From the NCBI RefSeq assembly GCF_005405165.1, contig NZ_BJDN01000013.1, positions 1 to 64,000 of the forward strand: a DNA stretch of 64,000 bases, read 5' to 3'. The stretch comes from Loigolactobacillus binensis (GTDB lineage Bacteria; Bacillota; Bacilli; Lactobacillales; Lactobacillaceae). Numbering within the stretch: the first letter of the stretch is position 1; each line of letters starts with the position of its first letter. Of the stretch, positions 45,606-54,792 are shown piece by piece. Both the position numbers and the translations under genes were made by a program. The notes below the pieces were generated by a model, which had not been told where the DNA came from, did not search any database, and was given only the letters and a program-made list of their open reading frames with translations.

Positions 45606-46223
45606 ATGGCGTATATCGAAGTGAAGCACGAATCCAAACGGTATCAGATGGGCGAGACCGAGATCGTGGCTAATCATGATCTGACTTTTGACATTCAACA
45701 AGGTGAACTGACGATTATTTTAGGACCCAGTGGTGCGGGAAAATCAACGGTATTGAATATCTTAGGTGGGATGGATACACCGACGGAAGGAGCGATCAAC
45801 ATTGATGGCGTCGATATTGCCCAGTTTACGGAAAAACAATTGACGGCTTATCGACGGACTGATGTGGGCTTTGTTTTTCAGTTCTATAATTTGATCCCTA
45901 ATTTAACGGCGCTGGAAAATGTGGAGTTGGCGAGTGCGGTGGCGCCAGATGCGTTAGACCCAGCGGAAACATTGCGTGAGGTTGGCTTAGGTGCGCGTCT
46001 AGAAAATTTTCCGGCACAATTATCCGGTGGTGAACAGCAGCGGGTGGCGATCGCGCGGGCGTTGGCGAAAAACCCTAAGCTATTGCTAGCCGATGAACCG
46101 ACCGGCGCGTTGGATTACACCACCGGTAAACAAGTGTTGCAGCTGCTGCAGGATGTTTGTCGCAAGCGCGGTAAAACGGTGATCATCATTACCCATAATG
46201 CGGCGATCGCACCGCTCGCTTGA
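45606..46223 (+). pseudogene. ABC transporter ATP-binding protein, C-terminally truncated
   Basis: This is a MacB/LolD-type ATPase with Walker A LGPSGAGKST, signature [15 protein letters not shown], Walker [13 protein letters not shown] and the switch His in IIITHNAAIAPLA, where it stops. Relatives continue for about 20-30 residues (ADRVI... and onward). All catalytic motifs are present, so it may still hydrolyse ATP. The stop overlaps the TTG that opens the permease frame. The end looks like one side of a deletion rather than a natural C-terminus. Confidence 0.75.
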
Positions 46224-48562
46224 CCCGAGCAGATGTGCAGCGCGTCAAAAAAGTCAGCGGTGCTCAGGTGCAGCCGGAAAAGTCAGTCTATATTTTGGAC
46301 CAAAAACGTAGCGATGTGGTGCAATTATTTGCTTACCGCAAAAGCGATACGCAAAACCAATTGAAGTTGAAAAGTGGCCATTTACCGCAGCGCAGTGACG
46401 AGATCGTTTTGGATCAGTTAGCTAAAAGCAAAGGCTACCAACTAGGCGACACTTACCGCGTTAAAAATAATAACTTAAAAACGCAGACTTATCGCGTCGT
46501 CGGTTTTGTGACTTCGCCGCTCTTTGTCGACGACGAAGAACGTGGCGCGGCCAATATTGGCGACGGTAGTGTCGCTTACTTTGCCTATTTACCGGCCACT
46601 AATTTCAAGGCCAGCGTCTACACTGCTTTATCAGTGCACTTCCCGCAGTTACAAAATCACAGCAGTTTCAGCAGCACCTACAAAAAGCAGGCCCAGCGCA
46701 AACTAGCTGCCGTTAAAAAAGCCTTGCGCGGCCGGGCAACAGCACGTCAAACTAATTTACAGCAACAAGCATTAGCACAGATCAAGCAGCAACAACAGCA
46801 ACTTGACCAGCAAAAAGCCCAGCTGACTCAAGCTATCGGCGCAACGGCGGCGACAAAACAATTGGCACCAGCCCAAGCTAAATTGACTGCAGCGCGGCAA
46901 CAGGCGACTGCGATTGAGCGACCGACGTATACCTACACCAAACGGGCGGGCAATCCTGGTTTTCAAGGTTATGGCGATATGACGACGCGGATCGCTGCCA
47001 TCGCCAATGTTTTTCCGTTATTCTTCTTCTTGATCGCCGGCTTGATCACCTTTACCACGATGACACGGATGATCGAAGAGGACCGCGGCCAGATCGGCAC
47101 ACTGAAAGCATTAGGCTATACCAAATGGGAAATTGCGCGTAACTACCTATTATATGGTATCGCTGCAGCACTGTTGGGAACCGTGCTGGGTGTGGTGATT
47201 GGCGTCAATACACTGCCGTTGATCGTGTTCAAAGCGATGACCCAGTACGTTTACACGGCAGTGGTGCTGGATTATCCCGTTAACGCCATTTGGCTAGCGG
47301 CGCTATTCAGCTTTTTCGTCACCCTGGGTGCAGTATCAATCGTGCTGACCAGAGAGTTACGCGAAAAACCGGCGGCATTGATGCTACCAAAAGCACCGAA
47401 AGCCGGCAAACGGATCCTGTTAGAGCGGATCGGCTTTATCTGGCGGCGGTTGAGTTTTAATCAAAAAGTCAGCTATCGCAATCTATTCCGTTTTAAGGCG
47501 CGAATGTGGATGGCAATCATCGGTATCGCCGGCGGCACGGCCTTGATCCTGACCGGCTTCGGTATTCGCGACTCGATCAGTCAGTCGGGGATCAATCAGT
47601 TCCAGCAGATCATGCACTACCAAGCGGTGGTCAGCCTAAATGATAACCCAAAAAATGTCACCACCACATTAGCGCAAAATCCGCGCTACCAACGCTCACT
47701 AGGGTTGTACACTGATGTGATCAGCGTTAGCACCAGTCAAGAAAAAGTCGGCGAAGTCAGCTTAGACGCCACTGATCAGCCGCAAGCATTTAAACACTAC
47801 GTCAGCTTGACGACCAAATTGCCGCAAAACGGGCTAGTGTTGAGCAATAAACTAGCTAAGCTGTTGAACGTGCAAACTGGCGACACGGTGACGGTGACCA
47901 ACTCGGATAACCAGACCGCGCGGGTCAAAGTTCGTGGCATCACCGCCAATTATGCCGGCCACTTTGCCTATATGAGCAAAGCCACACTGAATCGTCTGTT
48001 TAGCGGTCGCTATCAGGTCAACACCCGCTTGGTTAAAACGCACAAGCAAACGGCCGCCCAGGAGAACGCTTATGCGCAAAAACTATTGGCCAGTGATAAA
48101 GTCGTGCACACCGAGTTTATTTCTAAGCAAAAGCGCGCCATTGAGCAACAAGCCGCTAAATTAAATCCAATCGTGTGGATCTTCATTTTCTTGTCCGGCT
48201 TGTTGTCGTTCGTTGTGTTATACAATTTGACCAACATCAACGTTTCCGAGCGGATTCGTGAGCTATCAACGATCAAAGTTCTCGGCTTTTTCGACAACGA
48301 AGTCACTAACTATATCGTGCGGGAAAATGTGGTGCTGACGATCTTTGGTATCGTGGTCGGCTACGGGCTCGGCAACTTACTGACGGCGTTTATTTTACGC
48401 CAAGCGGCTACTAGTACGGTGATCTTTCCACTGACTATTGGCTGGCAAGGCTACATCATTGCGGCAGTCATGACTATTGTCTTCACGGTGATCGTGATGG
48501 TGGTGACTCATTTCCGGCTGAAGCGAGTGGATATGATCAGCGCGTTGGCGGCGAAGGAATAA
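46220..48562 (+). pseudogene. ABC transporter permease, N-terminally truncated
   Basis: This is a large FtsX/MacB-type permease of the kind that pairs with the preceding ATPase. The frame opens inside the first extracytoplasmic domain (TRADVQRVKKVSGAQVQP), without the usual N-terminal membrane segment and about 60-70 residues. It then has a Gln-rich coiled-coil insert (about 175-225), three membrane segments, a second extracytoplasmic domain and a final FtsX domain. The only start is a TTG overlapping the ATPase stop, with no ribosome site. With one anchor missing, normal topology is doubtful. Confidence 0.75.
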
Positions 48563-48580
48563 GTGAAGAAATTTTGAGAT

Positions 48581-48613
48581 CAGCTGATGGCGAATATGCC
48601 ATCAGCTGTTTTT
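48581..48613 (+). terminator. Terminator after the ABC permease
   Basis: An 11-bp perfect stem (48581-48591 with 48598-48608, loop of 6) is followed by TTTTT. Confidence 0.88.
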
Positions 48614-48889
48614 GATTGAAGAATTGTATTCAATACACATAAATTAATGCCACTATATTTTGATAAAAAACAAATGCTTTTTTATTTAGTTAGTTTTAAT
48701 ATTTTTAAGTTGATATTATAACTTAATGAATTATCTAATAAGAATTGGTTGATATATAGCTGATACGAATAAATGACGATGTTCGGTAAAGAATATTGCT
48801 ATTATATAGAAGTGAAAATAAATCCTAAAAACTTGATTATTTTTGTTGACATCAATTGTTACAACTTTCTGACAAGGGTTGAATTCAAG

Positions 48890-48918
48890 TTGTTGGGTAT
48901 ATACCATTATGTTATAGT
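48890..48918 (+). promoter_or_regulatory. Probable promoter of the serine-hydrolase-like gene
   Basis: -35 TTGTTG (48890-48895), 17-bp spacer, -10 TATAGT (48913-48918). The rest of the 48563-48981 gap after the terminator is very AT-rich and contains no gene that I can support; an isolated TTGACA at 48845-48850 has no matching -10. Confidence 0.5.
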
Positions 48919-48981
48919 GTAATAGATAATGCATATTTTTATGATTTTTTTATGAAGATTGCAGTGATGGTGGAGGTACGC

Positions 48982-50112
48982 ATGAGACATAAAGCAGGAC
49001 GAATCGTGGCAGTCTTACTGGTTTTGTTGATAATCGTCGGTGGTGGGGCTGTGGCAGCAATTTATCAAAAAAACAGTCTAGCTCACGTTTATTTTCACAA
49101 GTTGACTGATAAGACGGAGAAAACAACGCCAGTGGCAACAACGGATAAGACTGCAAGTTCTACCATTGATGAAACAAAGCTGAAAGCGCAATTGAAACAG
49201 CTCCAGTTCGTCGGTAATGTAGCGGTCATTCAGGATGGCAAGCTGGTCTATCAACAGCCATACGGACAAGATCCACAAAAGAACACCAAAACAGCGACAA
49301 CGAAGTACCAGATCGGGGCGCTACAAAATACGCTGACGGCGGCGGCCGTGATGCAGTTAGTCAAAGATGGCAAGTTGGATCTGACCACACCGGTAAGTAA
49401 ATATTACCTATTAGATAATGCCGATGCTAGTGTCACGGTAGGCAGCCTTTTGGAAATGACTTCTGGCTTGACGTTGGATGTTTTACCGGCCAGTGAGTTA
49501 AATAAAGACGTGATCGCATGGAATCTAGCAAACGCCACTGTGACCACAACAGGTCAGTATAACTTCCAGACAGTCAATTATGCGTTACTTTCTGGCATCA
49601 TTGCGCAAGCCTCTGGCGTATCCTACCAGAAATTCATTAAGGACACGCTTTTGCAACCAGCTGGGGTCAAACATACAGGCTTTGTCACCAGCGCCGCGGT
49701 ACAATCTAAGTTAGCCCCATCATTCACTTATGATAAGGCTAGTGACAGTGCTTCAGCGGTCACGCAAGACACGCTTTTCCAAACGATGAATGATCAGTTA
49801 GGCTCAAAACAGCTCTATACCACAGCTAGCGATATGGCACAGTTGACTCATTACATCACCAGTAGTAGTTTTGTCGGTGAAAAGTACATGCATCAAGGGG
49901 CCATCGCCAAAGCGGGGACTGCCTATACTGGGCGGTTGGCCGTTGATGGCAATCGGCTGGTCAGTCGGGCTGACTTTGCTGGTTACCACAATGCGCTAGC
50001 CTTTACTGAGGATGGTAAAACTGGTGTCGTATTACTAAGCAATTATCAAAAAGATGGCAGCTTAAGTGATACGGCGAAAGCCATTTTGAAACTGGTGCAA
50101 AAAAACGACTAA
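48982..50112 (+). CDS. Serine-hydrolase (class C beta-lactamase/PBP-like) homologue, catalytic residues lost
   Basis: A membrane anchor (residues about 7-28) and a Thr/Lys-rich linker precede a beta-lactamase/DD-peptidase-like domain (about 70-376). In active relatives the helix reads IG-S-x-x-K; here it is IGALQNTLTA, with Ala113 for Ser and Asn116 for Lys. The Y-x-N motif is also lost (Phe195 and Thr197). So it is outside the membrane but cannot be a normal acyl-enzyme hydrolase; binding of cell-wall or polymer chains is a guess. The ATG at 48982 is set by the GGAGG at 48972-48976. Confidence 0.8.
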   Translation: MRHKAGRIVAVLLVLLIIVGGGAVAAIYQKNSLAHVYFHKLTDKTEKTTPVATTDKTASSTIDETKLKAQLKQLQFVGNVAVIQDGKLVYQQPYGQDPQKNTKTATTKYQIGALQNTLTAAAVMQLVKDGKLDLTTPVSKYYLLDNADASVTVGSLLEMTSGLTLDVLPASELNKDVIAWNLANATVTTTGQYNFQTVNYALLSGIIAQASGVSYQKFIKDTLLQPAGVKHTGFVTSAAVQSKLAPSFTYDKASDSASAVTQDTLFQTMNDQLGSKQLYTTASDMAQLTHYITSSSFVGEKYMHQGAIAKAGTAYTGRLAVDGNRLVSRADFAGYHNALAFTEDGKTGVVLLSNYQKDGSLSDTAKAILKLVQKND

Positions 50113-50234
50113 TTAATCGCACAAAAGGCACTATTTACGAATGATTGTCCAAAAGTTATACGACATAGTATGGCGTTTAACGATTAATATTCGTTTTGTC
50201 ACGTGTTTGTCATGAAACTGTTATGTAAACAAAC

Positions 50235-50511
50235 TATAATGACAGTGAATTAAACAATAAGTTTAATCAATGATAGTGCTTATTAGAAAATATAAAACAA
50301 AAAGAAACTTGTTCGGTAGGTAGCCGAAACAAATCAAAAATTCAAATTTATGCTCTGCATAAATTATCCCGTCATCTATGTATGATCTGGTCATATTTCT
50401 TGTGGGACTTTTTAGCCACAGGGATGGTCACCAACTGTAACATCTAAAATTTATTAGTAGATTTAACTAATGGATTCACCTTAAGAGTGTGTAATAGGAG
50501 GAGCTTTTTAA
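50235..50511 (+). promoter_or_regulatory. EPS operon promoter (-10) and long structured leader
   Basis: A TATAAT box at 50235-50240 has no good -35. The following leader of about 265 nt carries hairpins 50309-50316 with 50324-50332 (one bulge), 50345-50353 with 50357-50365 (perfect 9 bp) and TGTGG/CCACA at 50401-50420. It ends in a strong ribosome site (AGGAGGAG). No gene lies in the 50113-50511 gap. Its length and structure suggest control of transcription elongation, which is inference. Confidence 0.5.
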
Positions 50512-51324
50512 ATGAACGAAACGAGCCATTCAGAGGCAACCCTGAGTATTGAAGATATTCTGTTGACGTTGCGCAAACATTTAAAGATCATTATCGGATC
50601 AACGATCATCGTAACGTTATTGGCGTTCGTCGTAACGTTCTTCGTGATGACCCCCAAGTATCAATCAACAACCCAATTATTGGTTAATCGTAAATTAGAT
50701 GCAAGTGAACAAACGGCGGCTTTACAACAAACCCAGGCTGATGTGCAAATGATTAATACTTATAAGGATATCATCACTAGTCCAACGATCTTAAAGGATG
50801 TCGCTAAGGATGTGGGTAATGGGCAAACGGTTAGTAAATTAACTAATGAAATTTCGATCAGTAGCCAACAGAATTCACAGGTATTCTCTGTCAACGTTAA
50901 AACGACCGATCCCCAAGAAGCAGCTAAAATCGCTAACATCACGGCACGGACTTTCCGCGACAAGATCAAGTCGATCATGAGTGTTAATAACGTTTCGGTG
51001 GTTTCTAAGGCAACAGTCAATGAATCACCAGTTTCACCGCGGTTGCCATTGAATATTGCCATCGGTTTCGTGCTTGGTTTATTAGCCGGAATTGGCTTGG
51101 CTTTCTTGAATGAAGCCTTGGATAAGACGGTCAAAGATGAAGCCTTCTTAGCTGAAGCTGGCTTGACCAGCTTAGGGATCGTTTCAGAAATTCCCGCTGA
51201 AGACATTAAGAAGCGGGCCTTTGCTGGGCAGCAACATGGTCAACACGAACATCATACGCGGGTTGCGGAAACAACCGATGAGTTGCCGCCGCGTAGTGCA
51301 GAATTACGACGGAGGGTGAACTAA
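50512..51324 (+). CDS. wzd: EPS chain-length regulator / kinase adaptor (Wzd/CpsC-like)
   Basis: This polysaccharide co-polymerase sets EPS chain length and activates the partner tyrosine kinase. It has two membrane segments (about 30-50 and 180-200) flanking an extracytoplasmic Wzz-type domain (about 52-178, TPKYQSTTQLLV...SPVSPRLPLN), followed by a cytoplasmic C-terminal tail. The length of 270 residues is usual. It opens the EPS operon; its stop overlaps the kinase start (TAATG). Confidence 0.92.
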   Translation: MNETSHSEATLSIEDILLTLRKHLKIIIGSTIIVTLLAFVVTFFVMTPKYQSTTQLLVNRKLDASEQTAALQQTQADVQMINTYKDIITSPTILKDVAKDVGNGQTVSKLTNEISISSQQNSQVFSVNVKTTDPQEAAKIANITARTFRDKIKSIMSVNNVSVVSKATVNESPVSPRLPLNIAIGFVLGLLAGIGLAFLNEALDKTVKDEAFLAEAGLTSLGIVSEIPAEDIKKRAFAGQQHGQHEHHTRVAETTDELPPRSAELRRRVN

Positions 51325-52067
51325 TGGCTTTATTTAAAAAGAAAAAGCAGTTGGATTCGAGCAGTATGAAAAATGGGGTCGGGTTGATCACCGTAACCAA
51401 GCCAACCTCATCGATTGCCGAACAGTTTCGAACGATTCGGACTAACGTTCAGTTCTCTTCTGCTGATCGGCAACTGAAAACGCTGCTCTTTACGTCCGCT
51501 GGTCCTTCAGAAGGTAAGTCAACGATTAGTTCTAACGTAGCCGTAACTTGGGCGGATCAAGGGAATAAAGTCCTGTTGATCGATAGTGATCTACGCCGGC
51601 CAACGGTTGCGCGTACTTTTAGCGTTTCTAATAGTCAAGGATTAACCACGATTTTAACGGCAAAACAGGCGAATTTAAGTGAAAGTATTCATGAGACTGA
51701 AGTGCCGAATTTGTACGTTTTACCAAGCGGTCCGGTGCCACCGAATCCGTCTGAATTACTTAACTCCTCAAAAATGGATCAATTACTGAAAGTCTTAAAA
51801 GAAAAATTTGATATTATTATTCTGGACGTGCCACCAGTTAATAAGGTCACCGATGCACAAATTCTAGCAAGTAAGGTTGACGGCGTGATCTTGGTGGTTC
51901 CCCAAGGTATCGCTCTTAAAGGGGCTGTTTTACGGGCGCGCGATTTACTCAAAAAGGTGAACGCTAACCTGATCGGTGCCGTACTTAACCGCGTGACAGA
52001 TACAGCTTCTGGCGGTTACTATGGTGGCTACTATGGTGGCTATTACGGAACAGACGATAAGAAATGA
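51324..52067 (+). CDS. wze: EPS tyrosine-protein kinase (Wze/CpsD-like)
   Basis: This is a BY-kinase that autophosphorylates on a C-terminal tyrosine cluster and controls EPS synthesis. The Walker A is TSAGPSEGKST, Walker A' is LLIDSDLRRPT and Walker B is IIILDVPPV. The tail has three GGYYG-type repeats (GGYYGGYYGGYYG). The 247-residue protein is the separate cytoplasmic kinase typical of Gram-positives, needing Wzd as activator. It overlaps its phosphatase gene by 4 bases. Confidence 0.95.
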   Translation: MALFKKKKQLDSSSMKNGVGLITVTKPTSSIAEQFRTIRTNVQFSSADRQLKTLLFTSAGPSEGKSTISSNVAVTWADQGNKVLLIDSDLRRPTVARTFSVSNSQGLTTILTAKQANLSESIHETEVPNLYVLPSGPVPPNPSELLNSSKMDQLLKVLKEKFDIIILDVPPVNKVTDAQILASKVDGVILVVPQGIALKGAVLRARDLLKKVNANLIGAVLNRVTDTASGGYYGGYYGGYYGTDDKK

Positions 52068-52834
52068 TCGATCTACATTGTCATATCTTACCAGGATGTG
52101 ATGATGGGGCGCCTACCATGGCTGATGCTTTAGCGATGGCCCGAGTGGCTGTGGATAACGGTATTAGTCATGTTTTGGTGACGCCACACCACATGGACGG
52201 CAAATATACCAATCATAAGGCGGACGTGATTCAGCGGACTGCAGAATTTCAAGCAGCGCTGGATGAAGCTAAAATCGATTTAGTTGTCTTCCCAGGGCAA
52301 GAAGCACATATCAATGGTGACTTAATGCAAGCCATTAAAAATGATGACGTATTGTTCGCTGATGAAACTAATCGCTACTTGATGTTGGAGCTTCCCCACG
52401 GTGAAGTGCCAGAGTATACGAACCAGATGATTTTTGAACTGCAAGCGGCAGGAATTACACCAGTAATTGTTCATCCAGAGCGGAATCATGGTATTCAAAA
52501 GAAGCACGAGTTGCTCTATGATTTTGTAGCTAGCGGTTGTTTAACGCAAATTACCGCTAGCAGCTACTTAGGCGTTTTTGGTTCCGAGGTCGAAGACTTT
52601 ACGCAGCGAATCATTGATGCCGGCTTAGGCTTTGTTTTCGCCTCTGACGCGCATAACCTGAGAGGCAGAAATTTCCGCATGCAGAAGGCGTTCGCTAAGC
52701 TGGAAAAGCATAATGGGACGGAAATGGTCACTTGGATGCAGGATAACGCTAAAAAGATCATTAATGGCGACGACTTAGAGCCGAGTGAGTACCACCATGT
52801 TAAAGAAAAAAAGAAGTTTTGGTTATTTAGGTAA
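52064..52834 (+). CDS. wzb: EPS tyrosine-protein phosphatase (Wzb/CpsB/YwqE-like, PHP family)
   Basis: This is a manganese-dependent phosphatase that removes phosphate from the kinase tail. The PHP metal ligands are visible: HCH in MIDLHCHILPGCDDG at the N-terminus, His and Glu in GQEAHIN, His in VIVHPERN and Asp-x-His in FASDAHN. The length of 256 is normal. The ATGA overlap with the kinase gene keeps their levels linked. Confidence 0.94.
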   Translation: MIDLHCHILPGCDDGAPTMADALAMARVAVDNGISHVLVTPHHMDGKYTNHKADVIQRTAEFQAALDEAKIDLVVFPGQEAHINGDLMQAIKNDDVLFADETNRYLMLELPHGEVPEYTNQMIFELQAAGITPVIVHPERNHGIQKKHELLYDFVASGCLTQITASSYLGVFGSEVEDFTQRIIDAGLGFVFASDAHNLRGRNFRMQKAFAKLEKHNGTEMVTWMQDNAKKIINGDDLEPSEYHHVKEKKKFWLFR

Positions 52835-52854
52835 TAGTTGGGAGGATTTACTGA

Positions 52855-53553
52855 ATGATGATCGATAAGACGGGAGAACACAATATCGAACCAAGCATCA
52901 AAGCTTATAAAACTGCGCGCTTAGATCGGATTGCGCTTGACCATAGATACGCCTATTACAGTATTCAGCGATTGTTCGATATTGTCGCTAGTAGTATTGC
53001 TTTGATCCTATTGGCTATCCCATTCTTAATCGTCGCAATTCTGATCAAACGCGACGATCCCCAAGGTCCAGTATTTTATTCGCAAATCCGTTTGGGTAAG
53101 CATCAACGGCCATTTAAAATGTATAAATTTCGTTCAATGGTTGTAGACGCTGATAAGAAATTGGCGGACTTGTTGAAGTATAACGAAGTTGATGGCGCGA
53201 TGTTTAAAATGAAAGCAGATCCGCGGGTAACACGGATCGGCCGTTTCATTCGTAAATACAGCATTGATGAGTTACCCCAGTTGATTAACGTTCTCAAAGG
53301 TGACATGTCGCTAGTTGGACCACGACCACCATTGGAACGTGAGGTGGCAAACTATAACGAATACGCCAAACAGCGATTATACGTTAAGCCTGGTTGTACA
53401 GGTTTATGGCAGATCAGTGGTCGTAACAGTGTAGGCTTTGACGAAATGGTTGAATTGGATTTACAGTACATAGAAAAAAGTAGCTTCTGGTTTGACCTGA
53501 AGATTATGTTCTTAACTGTGAAGATTATGATATGGCCAAATAGCGCGTATTAA
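52855..53553 (+). CDS. Undecaprenyl-phosphate sugar-1-phosphate transferase (priming enzyme)
   Basis: It starts EPS repeat-unit synthesis by moving a sugar 1-phosphate (galactose or glucose type) to undecaprenyl phosphate at the membrane. One N-terminal membrane hairpin (about 37-62) is followed by the catalytic domain with motifs FYSQIRLGKHQRPF, MYKFRSM, DELPQLINVLKGDMSLVGPRPP and GLWQISGRN. The 232 residues match the short Gram-positive type (EpsE/WelE). The sugar itself cannot be read from sequence. A stem-loop overlaps the stop codon. Confidence 0.92.
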   Translation: MMIDKTGEHNIEPSIKAYKTARLDRIALDHRYAYYSIQRLFDIVASSIALILLAIPFLIVAILIKRDDPQGPVFYSQIRLGKHQRPFKMYKFRSMVVDADKKLADLLKYNEVDGAMFKMKADPRVTRIGRFIRKYSIDELPQLINVLKGDMSLVGPRPPLEREVANYNEYAKQRLYVKPGCTGLWQISGRNSVGFDEMVELDLQYIEKSSFWFDLKIMFLTVKIMIWPNSAY

Positions 53554-53562
53554 GCGCTATTT
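53538..53562 (+). terminator. Stem-loop over the priming-transferase stop codon
   Basis: AAATAGCGC (53538-53546) pairs perfectly with GCGCTATTT (53554-53562); the TAA stop is in the 7-nt loop. A T-rich 3' arm but no long U run suggests partial termination within the EPS operon, or RNA processing. Confidence 0.45.
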
Positions 53563-53613
53563 TAGTATTAAGGTTGGCGTTTGTGTGAGTGTTGAAATAG
53601 GGGAGTAAATTCA

Positions 53614-54792
53614 GTGGAAAAACATGTATTCATCGTGGGATCAAAAGGGATTCCAGCCAATTATGGTGGTTATGAAACCTTTTTGGAATATTTAACTCAG
53701 GGGCAGCAGGACACAGCAATTAAATATCATGTTGCTTGTAAAGTGACCAATAAAACAGCAGCCAAACAGAAGCATTTTATGCATAATCACGCTGATTGTT
53801 TTAATGTTTATGTACCGAATATCGGTCCAGCACAGGCGATCTATTATGATGTTGCCGCGCTGAACCAGGCGATTCGCTATGCACGACGTCATCGAATCAA
53901 AAAGCCAATTTTTTACATCTTGGCTTGCCGGATTGGACCCTTTATGCGGGATATTACACGGCGCGTGCATGCAATTGGCGGCGTTGTCTACGTTAATCCC
54001 GATGGTCATGAATGGATGCGGGCTAAATGGAGTAAGCCAGTAAGACAGTACTGGAAATATTCCGAAGGCTTGATGGTAAAACATGCGGATCTATTGATCT
54101 GTGACAGCAAGAATATTGAAAAATATATTCAAACGACCTACGCGCAGTATCGACCGAAAACAATCTTTATTGCGTATGGCGCTGATGTACAGCGGTCAAC
54201 TTTAGCCGACGATGATGCTAAAATTACTGATTGGTTCCATAAATTCAATATTCGCGCTAACGAGTATTATTTGATTGTTGGTCGCTTTGTCCCAGAAAAT
54301 AATTATGAAACCATGATTCGGGAATTTATGACTTCAAAATCACAAAAAGACTTGGTGATCATTACTAATGTCGAACATAATCAGTTCTATGAGGCGTTAA
54401 AAGCTAAGACCCACTTTGAACAGGATCAGCGCATCAAGTTCGTTGGTACGGTTTACGATCAGAACTTGTTAAGCAAGATTCGTGAACTGGCATATGGTTA
54501 TCTACACGGTCATTCGGTAGGGGGGACTAACCCCTCGTTACTTGAAGCTTTAGCTAGTACTAAGTTGAATCTGTTGTTCGATGTTGGCTTTAATCGTGAA
54601 GTTGGTGAGGACAGCGCACTTTACTGGAGCAAGCAATCTGGAGCTTTGGCTAAATTGATCGAACAGTCTGACGCTTTATCGGCAGATGAAATCGAACGGT
54701 TTGATCAAGCGTCAACACAGCGGATTACAGATGCTTATAGTTGGTCGTTTATTGTTAGTGAGTATGAGAAAGAGTTTAGGTTGGTAAAATAA
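53614..54792 (+). CDS. Glycosyltransferase, DUF1972/rhamnosyltransferase type
   Basis: This is a cytoplasmic GT-B glycosyltransferase. The N-terminus (VFIVGSKGIPANYGGYETF) is the DUF1972 domain found in Cps2T/RgpB-like beta-1,4-rhamnosyltransferases; the C-terminal half is GT4-like (LIVGRFVPENNYE, HGHSVGGTNPSLLEALAS). The length of 392 is normal. A GTG start with AGGGGAG upstream is used. A rhamnosyl role fits the rml genes downstream but is inference. Confidence 0.85.
   Translation: MEKHVFIVGSKGIPANYGGYETFLEYLTQGQQDTAIKYHVACKVTNKTAAKQKHFMHNHADCFNVYVPNIGPAQAIYYDVAALNQAIRYARRHRIKKPIFYILACRIGPFMRDITRRVHAIGGVVYVNPDGHEWMRAKWSKPVRQYWKYSEGLMVKHADLLICDSKNIEKYIQTTYAQYRPKTIFIAYGADVQRSTLADDDAKITDWFHKFNIRANEYYLIVGRFVPENNYETMIREFMTSKSQKDLVIITNVEHNQFYEALKAKTHFEQDQRIKFVGTVYDQNLLSKIRELAYGYLHGHSVGGTNPSLLEALASTKLNLLFDVGFNREVGEDSALYWSKQSGALAKLIEQSDALSADEIERFDQASTQRITDAYSWSFIVSEYEKEFRLVK

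Noticed and set aside
50113..50511. A possible metabolite riboswitch in the EPS leader
   Set aside because: Hairpins are present, but none of the conserved cores of known riboswitch classes could be recognised.
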